From: DASXRC01 sp036506495
GTDB taxonomy: Bacteria > Actinomycetota > Actinomycetes > Mycobacteriales > Micromonosporaceae
Assembly (NCBI GenBank): GCA_036506495.1
Contig: DASXRQ010000180.1
Location: 1 to 56,515, forward strand
Reading direction: 5' to 3'
Length of the DNA stretch: 56,515 bases
Positions 25,505 to 33,821 of this stretch are shown here, piece by piece. How positions within the stretch are numbered: position 1 is the first letter of the stretch; every line of letters starts with the position of its first letter. The notes beneath the pieces are model-generated. The model saw only the letters and a list, made by a program, of their open reading frames with translations, was not told where the DNA came from and searched no databases. The position numbers were made by a program, and so were the translations under genes.

Positions 25505-26500
25505 TCACCGGTCTACCACGGCCGGGTCGGGCCTCACCTGGGCGGCCGCCGCCGAGGTCAGCGCGCGGTGCAGCAGGCGGGGGTCGCCGAGCAGCCCGCG
25601 CAGCCGCCGCTCCAGGCCGCCTATCGGGATCAGGTTCTGCGGGGCGCGCGGATCCTTGTACGACGTGGAGGCGAACCGCGGCAGCGTGACCGCGGACAGG
25701 TCGGCCAGCCTGATCGCCTCCTGCGTCGGCAGCTCGGTCGAGCACTCGCCGCGCACGACCCCGGCCCACGGCGCGCCGGGCGGCCCGGGCAGCCGCAGGT
25801 ACCACGAGTAGCCACCCCACGCGGTGCCGAGCTTGAACACCGGCGAGCGTTGGCCGGGCCGCAGGGCGGTGACTACGGCCGTGAGCGGGGCGGGCAGGTA
25901 CTGGCTGCGGTGCGTCTTCACGTACCCGACGGTCCGGGGCAGGTGGCGCCGTCCGCGCAGCGGGCCGTCGACGACGAGCAGGTCGTCGTCGTCCGCGGTG
26001 TCGAGCCGAGCCTCCACCGAGACACCGACCTCCAGCTCGGTCAGCGGACCCTGCACCGCGGCCTGCAGCTTGTCCGGCTCGCCGTGCCGGACGCGGTGCA
26101 CGGGGTACCGGACCTGGCCGGCGCCCACGTCGGCCGCGCCGGGGCTGGCCGTGAACAGCCCGCGGCCGATCCGGGAGGCGACCAGCTCGGCGACGCCGCG
26201 GCGTCGGTCGCACCGGACCACGCCGGCGGCGTACGAGGCGGCCAGGCCGGCGTACGACGTGCCGTCCTCTTCCTCGGTCCAGACCCGCGCGTCGTTGCGC
26301 CGCACCCCGTCGACCAGCAGCACGACCGCCGGCGCGCGTAGATCGGCGGGCGGCGACAGCGGCCGCCACGCGTCCGCCAGCAGCTCCACGGCGGCGTCGA
26401 GCTGGGCGCTGCTCTGCGCCTCCGGAGCGCCGGCGTCGGCCGGCTCGAACGAGGATCCGTAGCCGGGATCCCACGCATCGACGAACAACCGCGCGACCAT
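25505..26500 (-). CDS. NurA-like nuclease domain protein
   Basis: 331 residues. The candidate catalytic motif I is VVLLVDGVRRNDARV near residues 53-67, matching the hydrophobic-Asp-Gly pattern of NurA. The C-terminal part contains ELPTQEAIRLADLSAVTLP and RAPQNLIPIGGLERRLRG, resembling the final NurA helices and basic region. NurA is a 5'-3' nuclease that works with the HerA translocase in archaeal DNA end resection. The start overlaps the sbcC stop by one base (TGATG). Identity rests on motif I plus gene order (HerA, Mre11, Rad50, this gene); a profile search would be needed for certainty. Confidence 0.72.
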   Translation of the reverse strand: MVARLFVDAWDPGYGSSFEPADAGAPEAQSSAQLDAAVELLADAWRPLSPPADLRAPAVVLLVDGVRRNDARVWTEEEDGTSYAGLAASYAAGVVRCDRRRGVAELVASRIGRGLFTASPGAADVGAGQVRYPVHRVRHGEPDKLQAAVQGPLTELEVGVSVEARLDTADDDDLLVVDGPLRGRRHLPRTVGYVKTHRSQYLPAPLTAVVTALRPGQRSPVFKLGTAWGGYSWYLRLPGPPGAPWAGVVRGECSTELPTQEAIRLADLSAVTLPRFASTSYKDPRAPQNLIPIGGLERRLRGLLGDPRLLHRALTSAAAAQVRPDPAVVDR

Positions 26501-28986
26501 CAGTCCACGCGCTCCACGTGGGCGGTGCGGACGTCCTTGCGCACCTCGAACCGCACCGGAACCCGGTCGGCGAGCGCTCCGACGTGGGTGACCACGCCGA
26601 CCATCCGGTCGCCACGCGCGGCGAGGTTCTCCAGCGTGGCGGCGACGGTGTCCAATGTGGTCGCGTCGAGGGTGCCGAAGCCCTCGTCGAGCACGATCGA
26701 CTCCAGGCTCGCCGCGCTCGTCGACATTCCGGCCAGCTGCTCCGAGAGGGCGAGCGCCAGCGCCAGCGACGCCTGGAACGTCTCGCCGCCGGACAGGGTG
26801 CGCACCCCGCGGCGCAGGCCGGCGTCGTGATGGTCGACGACGAAGAACTCCCCCCTGCCGTGCACCAGCTCGTACTGCCCGGCGGACAGCTCCTGGAGGA
26901 TCCGCGACGCGCCGTCCACGAGCAGGTCCAGCGCCTCCTCGAGCAGCCACCGCTCGAAGTTGTTCGCCCGCAGGTGCCCGGCGAGCGCCTTGGCGACCCG
27001 GCCGGTCCGCTCGTGCTCGGCTCGCTGCCGAAGCAGCTCATCGGCCTGCGCGCGGCGCTCCGCGAGCCGCCGCCGGTCGGCCTCGGCCCGTTCGACCGCT
27101 ACCGCCGCCGCTCGCGCGTAGCCGTCCTCGCCCAGCCGCGCGGGTGGATCAACACCGGCGGCCCCAAACAGCGACGCGAGCCGGTCCTGCGCCGCGGCCA
27201 CGGTGGCATCCGCGGCGGTCACCGCCTTCGCGGCCGTCGTACGCCGGCGACGCCGACTCTCCACTTCGGACGTTGCCCAGTCGGCGAGCGCGCGCCACGC
27301 GGCCGCGAGGTCGTCCCGCTCGACCGGCGGCGGCGCCAGGGCGGCGAGCCGGTCGCGGGTGCCGTCGTAGCCACCCCACGCGGCCCGCAGCCGGTCCTCG
27401 GTGACGGACACTCCCGCCTGGGCGTGGCGATGCGCCTCGCGTGCACCGCGCAGCGCGTCGGCCGCCTCCGCCAGCGTGGCCTGCAGCGCGCCGATGCCCG
27501 CCAGCTCGCGCCGCAGCGGCGCCGGGCCGGGAGAGTCGGCGAGCAGGCCGTCCAGCTCGGCGACCCGGTCGGCGAGCTGCGCATGCTGGGCGCGGGCGGT
27601 GGCGAGCGCGCGGTCGAGGTCGCGCACAGCGCGGTCGTTCGCAACGACCGCGTCCGCGGCCGCATCGGCGGCGACTCGGGCGGCCTGGCCGGCGGCCCGG
27701 GTCGCGGCGACGGCGGACTCCGGGGGCACCGCCGGCACCTCGTGCACCGGCTGAGCGCAGACCGGGCACGCCTCGCCGACGGTGAGGTGCGCGCGCAGCG
27801 CGGCGGCGCGATCCGCCTGCTGCGCCTCCTGGTACGCCCGGCGCGCCTCGTCCAGGGCCGCGGCGGCCGCGGCCGCCTCGGCCTCCGCGGTGCGGAGGGC
27901 GCCGGCCGCGGCCACGTGCTCGGCCTCAGCCTCGGCGACCGCCGTCCCGACCTCGACCAGTTGCCGGGCCAGCTTGGCCCGTTCGTCGTGGTGCCGCAGC
28001 AGCATCCGCAGGGCGGCGGCATCCCCGGCGCCGGCCAGCTCGCCGCGCAGTTTCTCCTCGCGGTCCTCCGCGGCGTGCACGGCAGCGCCGGTCTCGGCGA
28101 CCGCGGCACGCGCGGCGGCGATGGCCGCCGCGAGCGAGGTCGCCTCCGGGGGCGGCCGGACCGCGGCGAGCCGGGCGATCTCGGCGTCCAGGCCGGCCAG
28201 CGCCTCCGCGGCCGCGGCCGCGGCCCGTTGCGCATCGGCGAGCCCAGGCATCGCGGCCTCGACCGCGGCGGCGAACTCGCGGACGTCGGCGACCCGCTCG
28301 CCCGCCGACGCCAGAGCCCCGTCGTCGACCCCTTCGAGACCGCCGAGCAGCTGGTCAGTGGCGGCCAGGCGGGCGTCCGCCTGCGTGGCGACCGCGGTGG
28401 CCCGCTCACGGATGCGCTCGTAGACGGACAGGCCCAGCAGGTTGACCAGGATCTGCTGCCGGGTGGCGGGCTTGGCGTGCAGGAACTCGGCGAACTCGCC
28501 CTGCGGCAGCACCACGCAGCTGGTGAACTGCTCGTACGGCAGGCCGACCGCGTCGAGAACCGCAGCCTCCATCTCGCCCGGCGTGCCGGCGAGCACCTCG
28601 CCGAGGTCCGCTGGCGTGAGCCCGTTGTCGAGCCTGCGCAGGTCAAACCCGGGCGGCAGCAACTCGAGCGCGGCGCCGGTGGTCTTCGCGTTGCCCTTGC
28701 CGTCGCGTCGGACGACGCGGGTGGCGACGTACCGCGACCCGGCCGACTCGAACACCAGGCGCACGCGGGCCTCGGTGGCCGACGGGGCGAGCGCGTTCGC
28801 GACCCCGCGGCGGTCGGCCCAGCGCGGAACGGTGCCGTACAGCGCGAAGCAGATCGCGTCGAGCACGCTGGACTTGCCCGACCCCGTCGGGCCGACGAGC
28901 GCGAAGAAGTCCGCGTCGGTGAAGTCGACGGTGGTCTCGTCCCGGAACACGGTGAACCCGGCCAGGTCAAGCCGCAACGGCCTCAT
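26500..28986 (-). CDS. sbcC: SbcC/Rad50-type SMC family ATPase
   Basis: 828 residues from ATG at 28986. N-terminal Walker A is GPTGSGKSSVLDAICFALYG near residues 31-50. A long Ala/Glu/Arg coiled coil is broken in the middle by a zinc hook, CPVCAQPV. The C-terminal half has signature TLSGGETFQASLALAL and Walker B SIVLDEGFGTLD. It is shorter than E. coli SbcC (about 1050), mainly in the coil. With SbcD it forms the Mre11-Rad50-type end-processing nuclease. The start overlaps the sbcD stop (ATGA), and the stop overlaps the start of the NurA-like gene. Confidence 0.95.
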   Translation of the reverse strand: MRPLRLDLAGFTVFRDETTVDFTDADFFALVGPTGSGKSSVLDAICFALYGTVPRWADRRGVANALAPSATEARVRLVFESAGSRYVATRVVRRDGKGNAKTTGAALELLPPGFDLRRLDNGLTPADLGEVLAGTPGEMEAAVLDAVGLPYEQFTSCVVLPQGEFAEFLHAKPATRQQILVNLLGLSVYERIRERATAVATQADARLAATDQLLGGLEGVDDGALASAGERVADVREFAAAVEAAMPGLADAQRAAAAAAEALAGLDAEIARLAAVRPPPEATSLAAAIAAARAAVAETGAAVHAAEDREEKLRGELAGAGDAAALRMLLRHHDERAKLARQLVEVGTAVAEAEAEHVAAAGALRTAEAEAAAAAAALDEARRAYQEAQQADRAAALRAHLTVGEACPVCAQPVHEVPAVPPESAVAATRAAGQAARVAADAAADAVVANDRAVRDLDRALATARAQHAQLADRVAELDGLLADSPGPAPLRRELAGIGALQATLAEAADALRGAREAHRHAQAGVSVTEDRLRAAWGGYDGTRDRLAALAPPPVERDDLAAAWRALADWATSEVESRRRRRTTAAKAVTAADATVAAAQDRLASLFGAAGVDPPARLGEDGYARAAAVAVERAEADRRRLAERRAQADELLRQRAEHERTGRVAKALAGHLRANNFERWLLEEALDLLVDGASRILQELSAGQYELVHGRGEFFVVDHHDAGLRRGVRTLSGGETFQASLALALALSEQLAGMSTSAASLESIVLDEGFGTLDATTLDTVAATLENLAARGDRMVGVVTHVGALADRVPVRFEVRKDVRTAHVERVD

Positions 28987-30131
28987 CCGCTGACCTCCTC
29001 GTACAGCCGGTCGAACAGCTCGCGCACGCCGTCGTCGTCGGCGTGGCCGGCGCTGCGCAGGTAGTCGGCGAACAGGTCCCGCGCCGACCGCCCGGCCCGC
29101 CGTGCGGCGGGTGCCGCGGACGGGGGCGGGGCGAACTCGGGGTCGATGCGGACCTCCAGCGTGCGGGGCAGCAGCGACTGCACCTCCTCCCGCAGGCCGG
29201 CCCGCGGCGTCTCCCGAACGTAGACTCGCAGCCAGCCGTCGCCGACGTCCAATGTGGACAACTCGGCCAGTGTGCCGCGGACGGTGCGCAGTCGGGTCGC
29301 GGCGGTCAGCGGCACCTCGCGCACCCTCGCCGCAGTCCGCGCGGTCACCTCGACGATCGTGACCGACGGTGTGTTCTCCTCCTCGCCGAAGTCGATAGCC
29401 AGCGGGCTGCCGCTGTACCGGATCGGGCACGGGCCGAGCACCGGCTGTGCCCGGTGCAGGTGGCCGAGCGCGACGTAGTGTGCGCTGGCCGGAAAGACGG
29501 TGGCGGGCACCGCGTACCCGAGCACGGTTTGTGCCTCGCGCTCTCCGCCGCCCATCCGGGCTCCCACGACGGTCAGGTGCGCGGCGACGAGGTTGACCGT
29601 GCCGGGCTCGGCGAACGGCTCCGTGAGCCGGGCGATGAGCCGGCCCACATGATCGGCGTACGTCTGCGTCGCCTCGGCGGCGGTCAACTCGTACATCTCC
29701 GTGGCGCGCACCGCGTACCGCTGGGATAGGAACGGCAGGGCGACCAGCCGCCAGCGCTCGCCCTCCGCGGTGGCGCCGCTCAGCGTGAGGTCCTCGGCGC
29801 TGTCGCGCACGGTGCCGCGCAGCGCGATGCCGGCCGCCTCCGCCCACGGCCGCAGCGCGTCCAGCGCGGCGCCGTTGTCGTGGTTGCCGCCGATCGCGAC
29901 GACCTGGGCGCCGCACCCGCGCAGCGCGGACAGCGCCCGGGTGACGATCTTCGTGGCGTCCGGCGTCGGTGCGGCCGTGTCGTACAGGTCGCCGGCGACG
30001 ATGACCAGATCGGGACGCTCGGCCCGGGCGACGTCGACGAGTTGCGCCAGCACGGCGAGGTGCTCGTCCACGCGGGACTGTCCCTTGAGGACCTTCCCGA
30101 CGTGCCAGTCGGAGGTGTGCAGAATCTTCAC
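28983..30131 (-). CDS. sbcD: SbcD/Mre11-type DNA exonuclease
   Basis: 382 residues from GTG at 30131. Calcineurin-like phosphoesterase motifs in order: ILHTSDWHVGK, VIVAGDLYD, AIGGNHDNG, LVAAHLTVVG and YVALGHLHRAQ, giving the complete two-metal site. It is the nuclease subunit of the SbcCD complex that opens hairpins and blocked DNA ends. The C-terminal third would hold the Rad50-binding region. It begins 14 bases after the HerA-like gene and overlaps sbcC by four bases, so the four genes are one transcript. Confidence 0.95.
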   Translation of the reverse strand: MKILHTSDWHVGKVLKGQSRVDEHLAVLAQLVDVARAERPDLVIVAGDLYDTAAPTPDATKIVTRALSALRGCGAQVVAIGGNHDNGAALDALRPWAEAAGIALRGTVRDSAEDLTLSGATAEGERWRLVALPFLSQRYAVRATEMYELTAAEATQTYADHVGRLIARLTEPFAEPGTVNLVAAHLTVVGARMGGGEREAQTVLGYAVPATVFPASAHYVALGHLHRAQPVLGPCPIRYSGSPLAIDFGEEENTPSVTIVEVTARTAARVREVPLTAATRLRTVRGTLAELSTLDVGDGWLRVYVRETPRAGLREEVQSLLPRTLEVRIDPEFAPPPSAAPAARRAGRSARDLFADYLRSAGHADDDGVRELFDRLYEEVSG

Positions 30132-30145
30132 GCCCCGCCCCAGCC

Positions 30146-31942
30146 CTAGAAGGGTATGTCGTCGTCGGTCAGACCGCCGCCCGACCGGCTGCCCACGACC
30201 GCGAACGGGTCCGTGGCCTGCACGATCGAACGCAGGGTGTGCGCCGGCGGTGCGCCGGCCTCGGACACCCGGGTGGCCCAGGCCGGGAACGGAAACTCCA
30301 CGCACAGCGGCACTGGGATGTCCGGCTGGCTGACGAACATCGTGCCGGGCTTGGCGAGCAGCGCGCGCTGTCGCTGGCCGGGCGGCAGGAAACCGTATTC
30401 CGCGCGGGTCGCCTCGGCGGGGTCCAGCCGGCCGACCACCTTGATCGCGGAGTTGGTCACGATGCGCCGCTCCACCTCGCTCGCGGTCTGTTGCGCTCCG
30501 ATCAGGATCACGCCGAGCGACCGGCCGCGTTCGGAGATGTCGAGCAGCACCTCCTTGATGGGGGAGGAGCCCTCCCGCGGGGCGTACTTGTTCAGCTCGT
30601 CGAGCACGACGAACAGCAGCGGCTTGGCGGTGCCGGTCCGCTCCTTGCGCTCGAATTCGGCCTTCAGCGTTACGCCGACCGCGAACCGCTGCGCGCGGTC
30701 CGGCAGGTTGTGCAGGTCGACGACCGTCACCTGCGCGCTCTCCGCGGTGTTGATCTGATGCGGCCGCCGGGTCGCCAGATCGCCGCGGATGAGGCGGGCC
30801 AGGTCCTTCTTGGATGCGATCAGGCGCCGGACGAACGCGTTGACCGTGCCGAGCCCCATCGCAGACCCGGCCCACGCACCCCGCGTGGCATCGTCGGCGA
30901 GTTGCTCCACGATGTGGTCGACGAGATCGGGGTACGAGTGCAGGCGTGCGCCGTCGATGGTGACGGCGCCGTCGGCCGGCTGGGCCACCCTTGAGAGGTT
31001 CGCCGCGACCGAGTGCACGACCATCGTGTACTGCGCGCGCTCGTCGTCCGCGTCGGCGAACACGTACGGCAGGAGCCGCTCGGAGCAGAACTCGGACAGC
31101 GTCCAGTAGAACGCGTCGACGCCGGCGTGCCGGCTGGTAACGTCGGGCGTGCCCGAGGTGTCTCCGGCTCGGGGCGGGGCATACACCCGCACGTCGGGGA
31201 ACGCGCCGGCCGGCAGGCCCAGCATGGCGTACGCCGCGGCCGTCGGCTCGTCCAACTTGGTGTTGGGGTGGTCGAGGAATAGCAGATCCTCGCCCTTCAC
31301 GTTGAAGATGAGCGCCTTCGCGTTGACCCCGTCGGCGCCGAGCACGCCGGACCGGAACACCGAGTAGAGCAGGAACGTGGCGAAGCTCGTCTTCGTCGCC
31401 ACGCCGGAGACACCCGAGATGGACACGTGCGCCCCCGCGCGCCCGTCGAGGAAGTCGGCGTTGAGCACGACGGGCGCTCCGTCGCGGCCGGACCCGATGG
31501 GGACGCGCCGCTCCATCCGGTCGAAGTGGAGCGCCTCGGCCCGCGCGCGGCCCTGCGCCCGGTGCACGATCGCGCCCGGCGCCGGCGGCACGTAGACCTC
31601 CGGGTCGACCCGGGTGGTGGTGACCTCCGCCGCCTCCTGGACCTGGGCGGGCAGCGTGCCATCGGCGATTGCGAACACGTCGGAATCGAACTGGGCTCCC
31701 TCGTGCCGGGCGCGCACGGCGGTGACCACGCCCGCGATGCGCACGGACCCCCCGTCGGGCAGCTCACGCGTCGTCACGACAACATCGTCGAGCTGCAGGT
31801 AGCTGCCGGGGGCGACCGCCGCCCAGAACTGCAGCGGGGTCGCGTCCGTCGTGCCGAGCACGCGCCCGACGGGCTCGCCCGGGCTCGCGATGGCATCTGG
31901 TGGCTCGAGGGGAAATGATCGCACGAGGTGATGGTGCCCCAT
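30146..31942 (-). CDS. HerA-like DNA translocase ATPase
   Basis: 598 residues with start chosen at ATG 31942; a further in-frame ATG at about 31992 is possible and neither has a strong ribosome site. An N-terminal HAS-barrel-like region (VGRVLGTTDATPLQFW, VVVTTRELPDGGSV) precedes the FtsK/HerA motor. The P-loop reads GVSGVATKTSF, lacking the Gly before Lys seen in classical Walker A. Walker B is LLFVVLDELNKYAP. The end contains RLDPAEATRAEYGFLPPGQR and a C-terminal brace. It is first in an operon with Mre11, Rad50 and a NurA-like gene, supporting a role in DNA end resection. Confidence 0.85.
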   Translation of the reverse strand: MGHHHLVRSFPLEPPDAIASPGEPVGRVLGTTDATPLQFWAAVAPGSYLQLDDVVVTTRELPDGGSVRIAGVVTAVRARHEGAQFDSDVFAIADGTLPAQVQEAAEVTTTRVDPEVYVPPAPGAIVHRAQGRARAEALHFDRMERRVPIGSGRDGAPVVLNADFLDGRAGAHVSISGVSGVATKTSFATFLLYSVFRSGVLGADGVNAKALIFNVKGEDLLFLDHPNTKLDEPTAAAYAMLGLPAGAFPDVRVYAPPRAGDTSGTPDVTSRHAGVDAFYWTLSEFCSERLLPYVFADADDERAQYTMVVHSVAANLSRVAQPADGAVTIDGARLHSYPDLVDHIVEQLADDATRGAWAGSAMGLGTVNAFVRRLIASKKDLARLIRGDLATRRPHQINTAESAQVTVVDLHNLPDRAQRFAVGVTLKAEFERKERTGTAKPLLFVVLDELNKYAPREGSSPIKEVLLDISERGRSLGVILIGAQQTASEVERRIVTNSAIKVVGRLDPAEATRAEYGFLPPGQRQRALLAKPGTMFVSQPDIPVPLCVEFPFPAWATRVSEAGAPPAHTLRSIVQATDPFAVVGSRSGGGLTDDDIPF

Positions 31943-32074
31943 CGGTCCGACAGCGGGGGCGCGACGCGTCGGGAGCGATGCGGTTGGCATGCGCCACACC
32001 CAGCTTTTCCACACGCCTGGTGGCCGTTCCCCACGGTTATCCACAGGCGCGAACCAACTGGTCTCTGATCGTCG

Positions 32075-32133
32075 CAACCTTGCACGGGTTGGGTGATCAA
32101 CCTCGGTCGGACACGCCAACCCGTGCAGGGTTG
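32075..32133. terminator. Long inverted repeat after the RibD-like gene
   Basis: Arms 32075-32092 and 32116-32133 match at 17 of 18 positions (CAACCTTGCACGGGTTGG against its near-complement) with a 23-base loop. It begins three bases past the stop codon of the minus-strand RibD-like gene. No T-run is present. Probably a terminator or 3' mRNA stabiliser. Confidence 0.65.
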
Positions 32134-32136
32134 GGT

Positions 32137-32952
32137 CTACGGACCGGTTCGGTTCCGGGCGTACCGCAGGAGCAGTAGGCCGTCGGCGGTGAGCACGTTG
32201 CGAAGCGCCATGCGCCGCACGGAGCTGAGCGGTCCGGCGGTGATCCGGCCGGGGCCCGGGCCGACCAACAGCGGCGAGAGGCTGAGGCAGAGCTCGTCGA
32301 CGAGGTCGGCGGCGGTGAGCGCCCCGAACAGGTGCGGCCCGCCCTCGCACAGCAGTTGGCCGAGACCCCGATCGCGCAGCACCGCCAGGGCTGCGCGCAG
32401 GTCCACCGCGTCGTCACCGACGGCGATCACGTCGGCGACCGGAGCCAACGCCGCTCGCCGGTCGGCCGGCGCGTCCGCGCGCGTCAGGACGATCGGCCGG
32501 ACCGGGGCGTCCGCGAACGCGCCCTGCGCGGGATCGAGCTCCAGCCGGTTGGACACGACGACGAGCGTCGGGAACTCCGCGAGCCCGCGAGCGCGTCGCC
32601 AGGCCCGGCGGGATTCGTCGAGGCGGACCGCGCCGTACCCCTCATGCCGCAGCGTGCCGGCCCCGACGAGCAGGCCGTCGCACCCCATCCGCAGCAGGCC
32701 GAACACTCGCTTGTCGGCGTCGCCGGAGAGGCCGGCGGAGAAGCCGTCCAGCTCGACCGCGCCGTCCAGGCTGGTCACGAAGTTCACCCGCAGCCGCGGG
32801 ACCGAGCGGTCCTCCAGGTCGTACGCCGCGGCCAGCGCATCGTCGTCGAGCGACGCGATGTCGACGAGCGTCTCCACGCGCGGGCCTATCATTCGCCCGG
32901 CGAGCCCGTCACCGGTGGCGTTGGCGCCGGCGTACGGTGCTGACAGTCGCAC
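32137..32952 (-). CDS. RibD C-terminal / dihydrofolate reductase family protein
   Basis: 271 residues from GTG at 32952, preceded by GGGGCGGCAG; another GTG at 32994 would add 14 residues. The pyrimidine-reductase fold is visible: LRVNFVTSLDGAVELDG, then GCDGLLVGAGTLRHEGYG, LVVVSNRLEL, and the NADPH-binding LLCEGGPHLFGALT. In riboflavin synthesis this domain reduces the ribosyl group, but stand-alone copies outside rib operons, as here, are often of unknown function. A TAGGGT box at 33015-33020 (minus) is the probable promoter. A strong inverted repeat follows the stop. Confidence 0.88.
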   Translation of the reverse strand: MRLSAPYAGANATGDGLAGRMIGPRVETLVDIASLDDDALAAAYDLEDRSVPRLRVNFVTSLDGAVELDGFSAGLSGDADKRVFGLLRMGCDGLLVGAGTLRHEGYGAVRLDESRRAWRRARGLAEFPTLVVVSNRLELDPAQGAFADAPVRPIVLTRADAPADRRAALAPVADVIAVGDDAVDLRAALAVLRDRGLGQLLCEGGPHLFGALTAADLVDELCLSLSPLLVGPGPGRITAGPLSSVRRMALRNVLTADGLLLLRYARNRTGP

Positions 32953-33014
32953 CAACTGCCGCCCCGGCACTCCGAGTGCCGCTTTTCCCGACACGCGCCG
33001 CAGATCATGTCCAA

Positions 33015-33020
33015 ACCCTA
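33015..33020 (-). promoter_or_regulatory. Probable -10 of the RibD-like gene
   Basis: TAGGGT on the minus strand would start transcription near 33008, shortly upstream of the two candidate GTG starts (32994, 32952). Confidence 0.4.
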
Positions 33021-33057
33021 TGCAGCTGAGGTGACGGTCGGTCAAGAATGAGGGACC

Positions 33058-33603
33058 ATGCCGCGCGTCATCTACCAGCTGAAGGTGACACTGTCGGACG
33101 TACGCCCGCCGGTGTGGCGTCGCGTGCACGTCCCCGGGGGTTACACACTCGACCGGGTCCACCGCGTGATCCAGTACGCCATGGGGTGGCAGGGCTACCA
33201 CCTCCACTCGTTCGACATCGACGGCGTGCCGTACGGCGAACCGGATCCGGACGGCGAGCTGGCGCTGCGCGACGAGCTGGACGCGCGCCTGGACGCCGTG
33301 GCGGCCAAGGGCAGCCGGTTCCTCTACACGTATGACTTCGGCGACTGGTGGGAGCACGAAATCGTCGTCGAGGACGTGTTCGCGGCCGATCCCGAGGAGT
33401 ACTACCCGGTGTGCGAGGCCGGCGCGCGGGCCTGCCCACCGGAGGACGTCGGCGGCGCGTTCGGCTACAGCCAGCTCCTCAACGCCCTCAACGATCCCGC
33501 GCATGCGGAGCACGAGCAGATGAAGTCGTGGCTCGGCCGCGACTTCGACCCCGAGGCGTTCGAGGCCGAGCGGGTCTCGACCCTGCTGCGCCGGCTCGCC
33601 TGA
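33058..33603 (+). CDS. Plasmid pRiA4b ORF-3 family protein
   Basis: 181 residues. The family pattern is clear: YQLKVTLSDVRPPVWRRVHV at the start, HLHSFDIDGVPYG, then FLYTYDFGDWWEHEIVVED and PVCEAGARACPPEDVGG with two conserved cysteines. Members occur on plasmids and near mobile elements as well as in chromosomes; the biochemical function is unknown. The ATG has GAGGG four bases upstream. It is divergent from the RibD-like gene, and its 3' flank is the regulatory region of the beta-glucosidase gene. It may mark past mobile DNA at this spot, but nothing else here supports that. Confidence 0.85.
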   Translation: MPRVIYQLKVTLSDVRPPVWRRVHVPGGYTLDRVHRVIQYAMGWQGYHLHSFDIDGVPYGEPDPDGELALRDELDARLDAVAAKGSRFLYTYDFGDWWEHEIVVEDVFAADPEEYYPVCEAGARACPPEDVGGAFGYSQLLNALNDPAHAEHEQMKSWLGRDFDPEAFEAERVSTLLRRLA

Positions 33604-33754
33604 GCCGCGGGCCCCGCGTGCGGCCGCCTACCCGGCGCTGGAGATCGCGGTTCTGGTAGCGCCACGTGCGTTCCGCTCGGCGTGTCGTGCGGCAGATCGC
33701 GATCAAGCGAGAGATCTGGGCGGGGCCGCGATCCCGGCCCGGCGCGTAACGATT

Positions 33755-33768
33755 TGGGAACGCTCCCA
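33755..33768 (+). promoter_or_regulatory. CelR/CebR-type operator, site 1
   Basis: TGGGAACGCTCCCA matches the known CelR/CebR operator TGGGAGCGCTCCCA at 13 of 14 bases. It lies just upstream of the -35 candidate TTGACG, and its centre is 53 bp (about five helical turns) from site 2. Confidence 0.85.
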
Positions 33769-33776
33769 TGGATACC

Positions 33777-33805
33777 TTGACGGGGTTCTTACCGCTGTGC
33801 ACGCT
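33777..33805 (+). promoter_or_regulatory. Promoter of the cellobiose-type operon remnant
   Basis: TTGACG at 33777-33782 and CACGCT at 33800-33805 are separated by 17 bp. The promoter sits between the two operators, and site 2 would cover the transcription start near 33812. Confidence 0.5.
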
Positions 33806-33807
33806 CA

Positions 33808-33821
33808 TGGGAGCGCTCCCG
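33808..33821 (+). promoter_or_regulatory. CelR/CebR-type operator, site 2
   Basis: TGGGAGCGCTCCCG matches the 14-bp CelR/CebR palindrome at 13 positions. It immediately follows the -10 candidate, a position suited to repression by the LacI-type protein encoded at 35.4 kb, with cellobiose or a related sugar as the likely inducer. Confidence 0.85.

Noticed and set aside
33643..33733. GATCGCGG / CCGCGATC inverted repeat downstream of the pRiA4b-type gene
   Set aside because: Only eight-base arms 75 bases apart in GC-rich sequence; expected by chance and no coherent fold seen.
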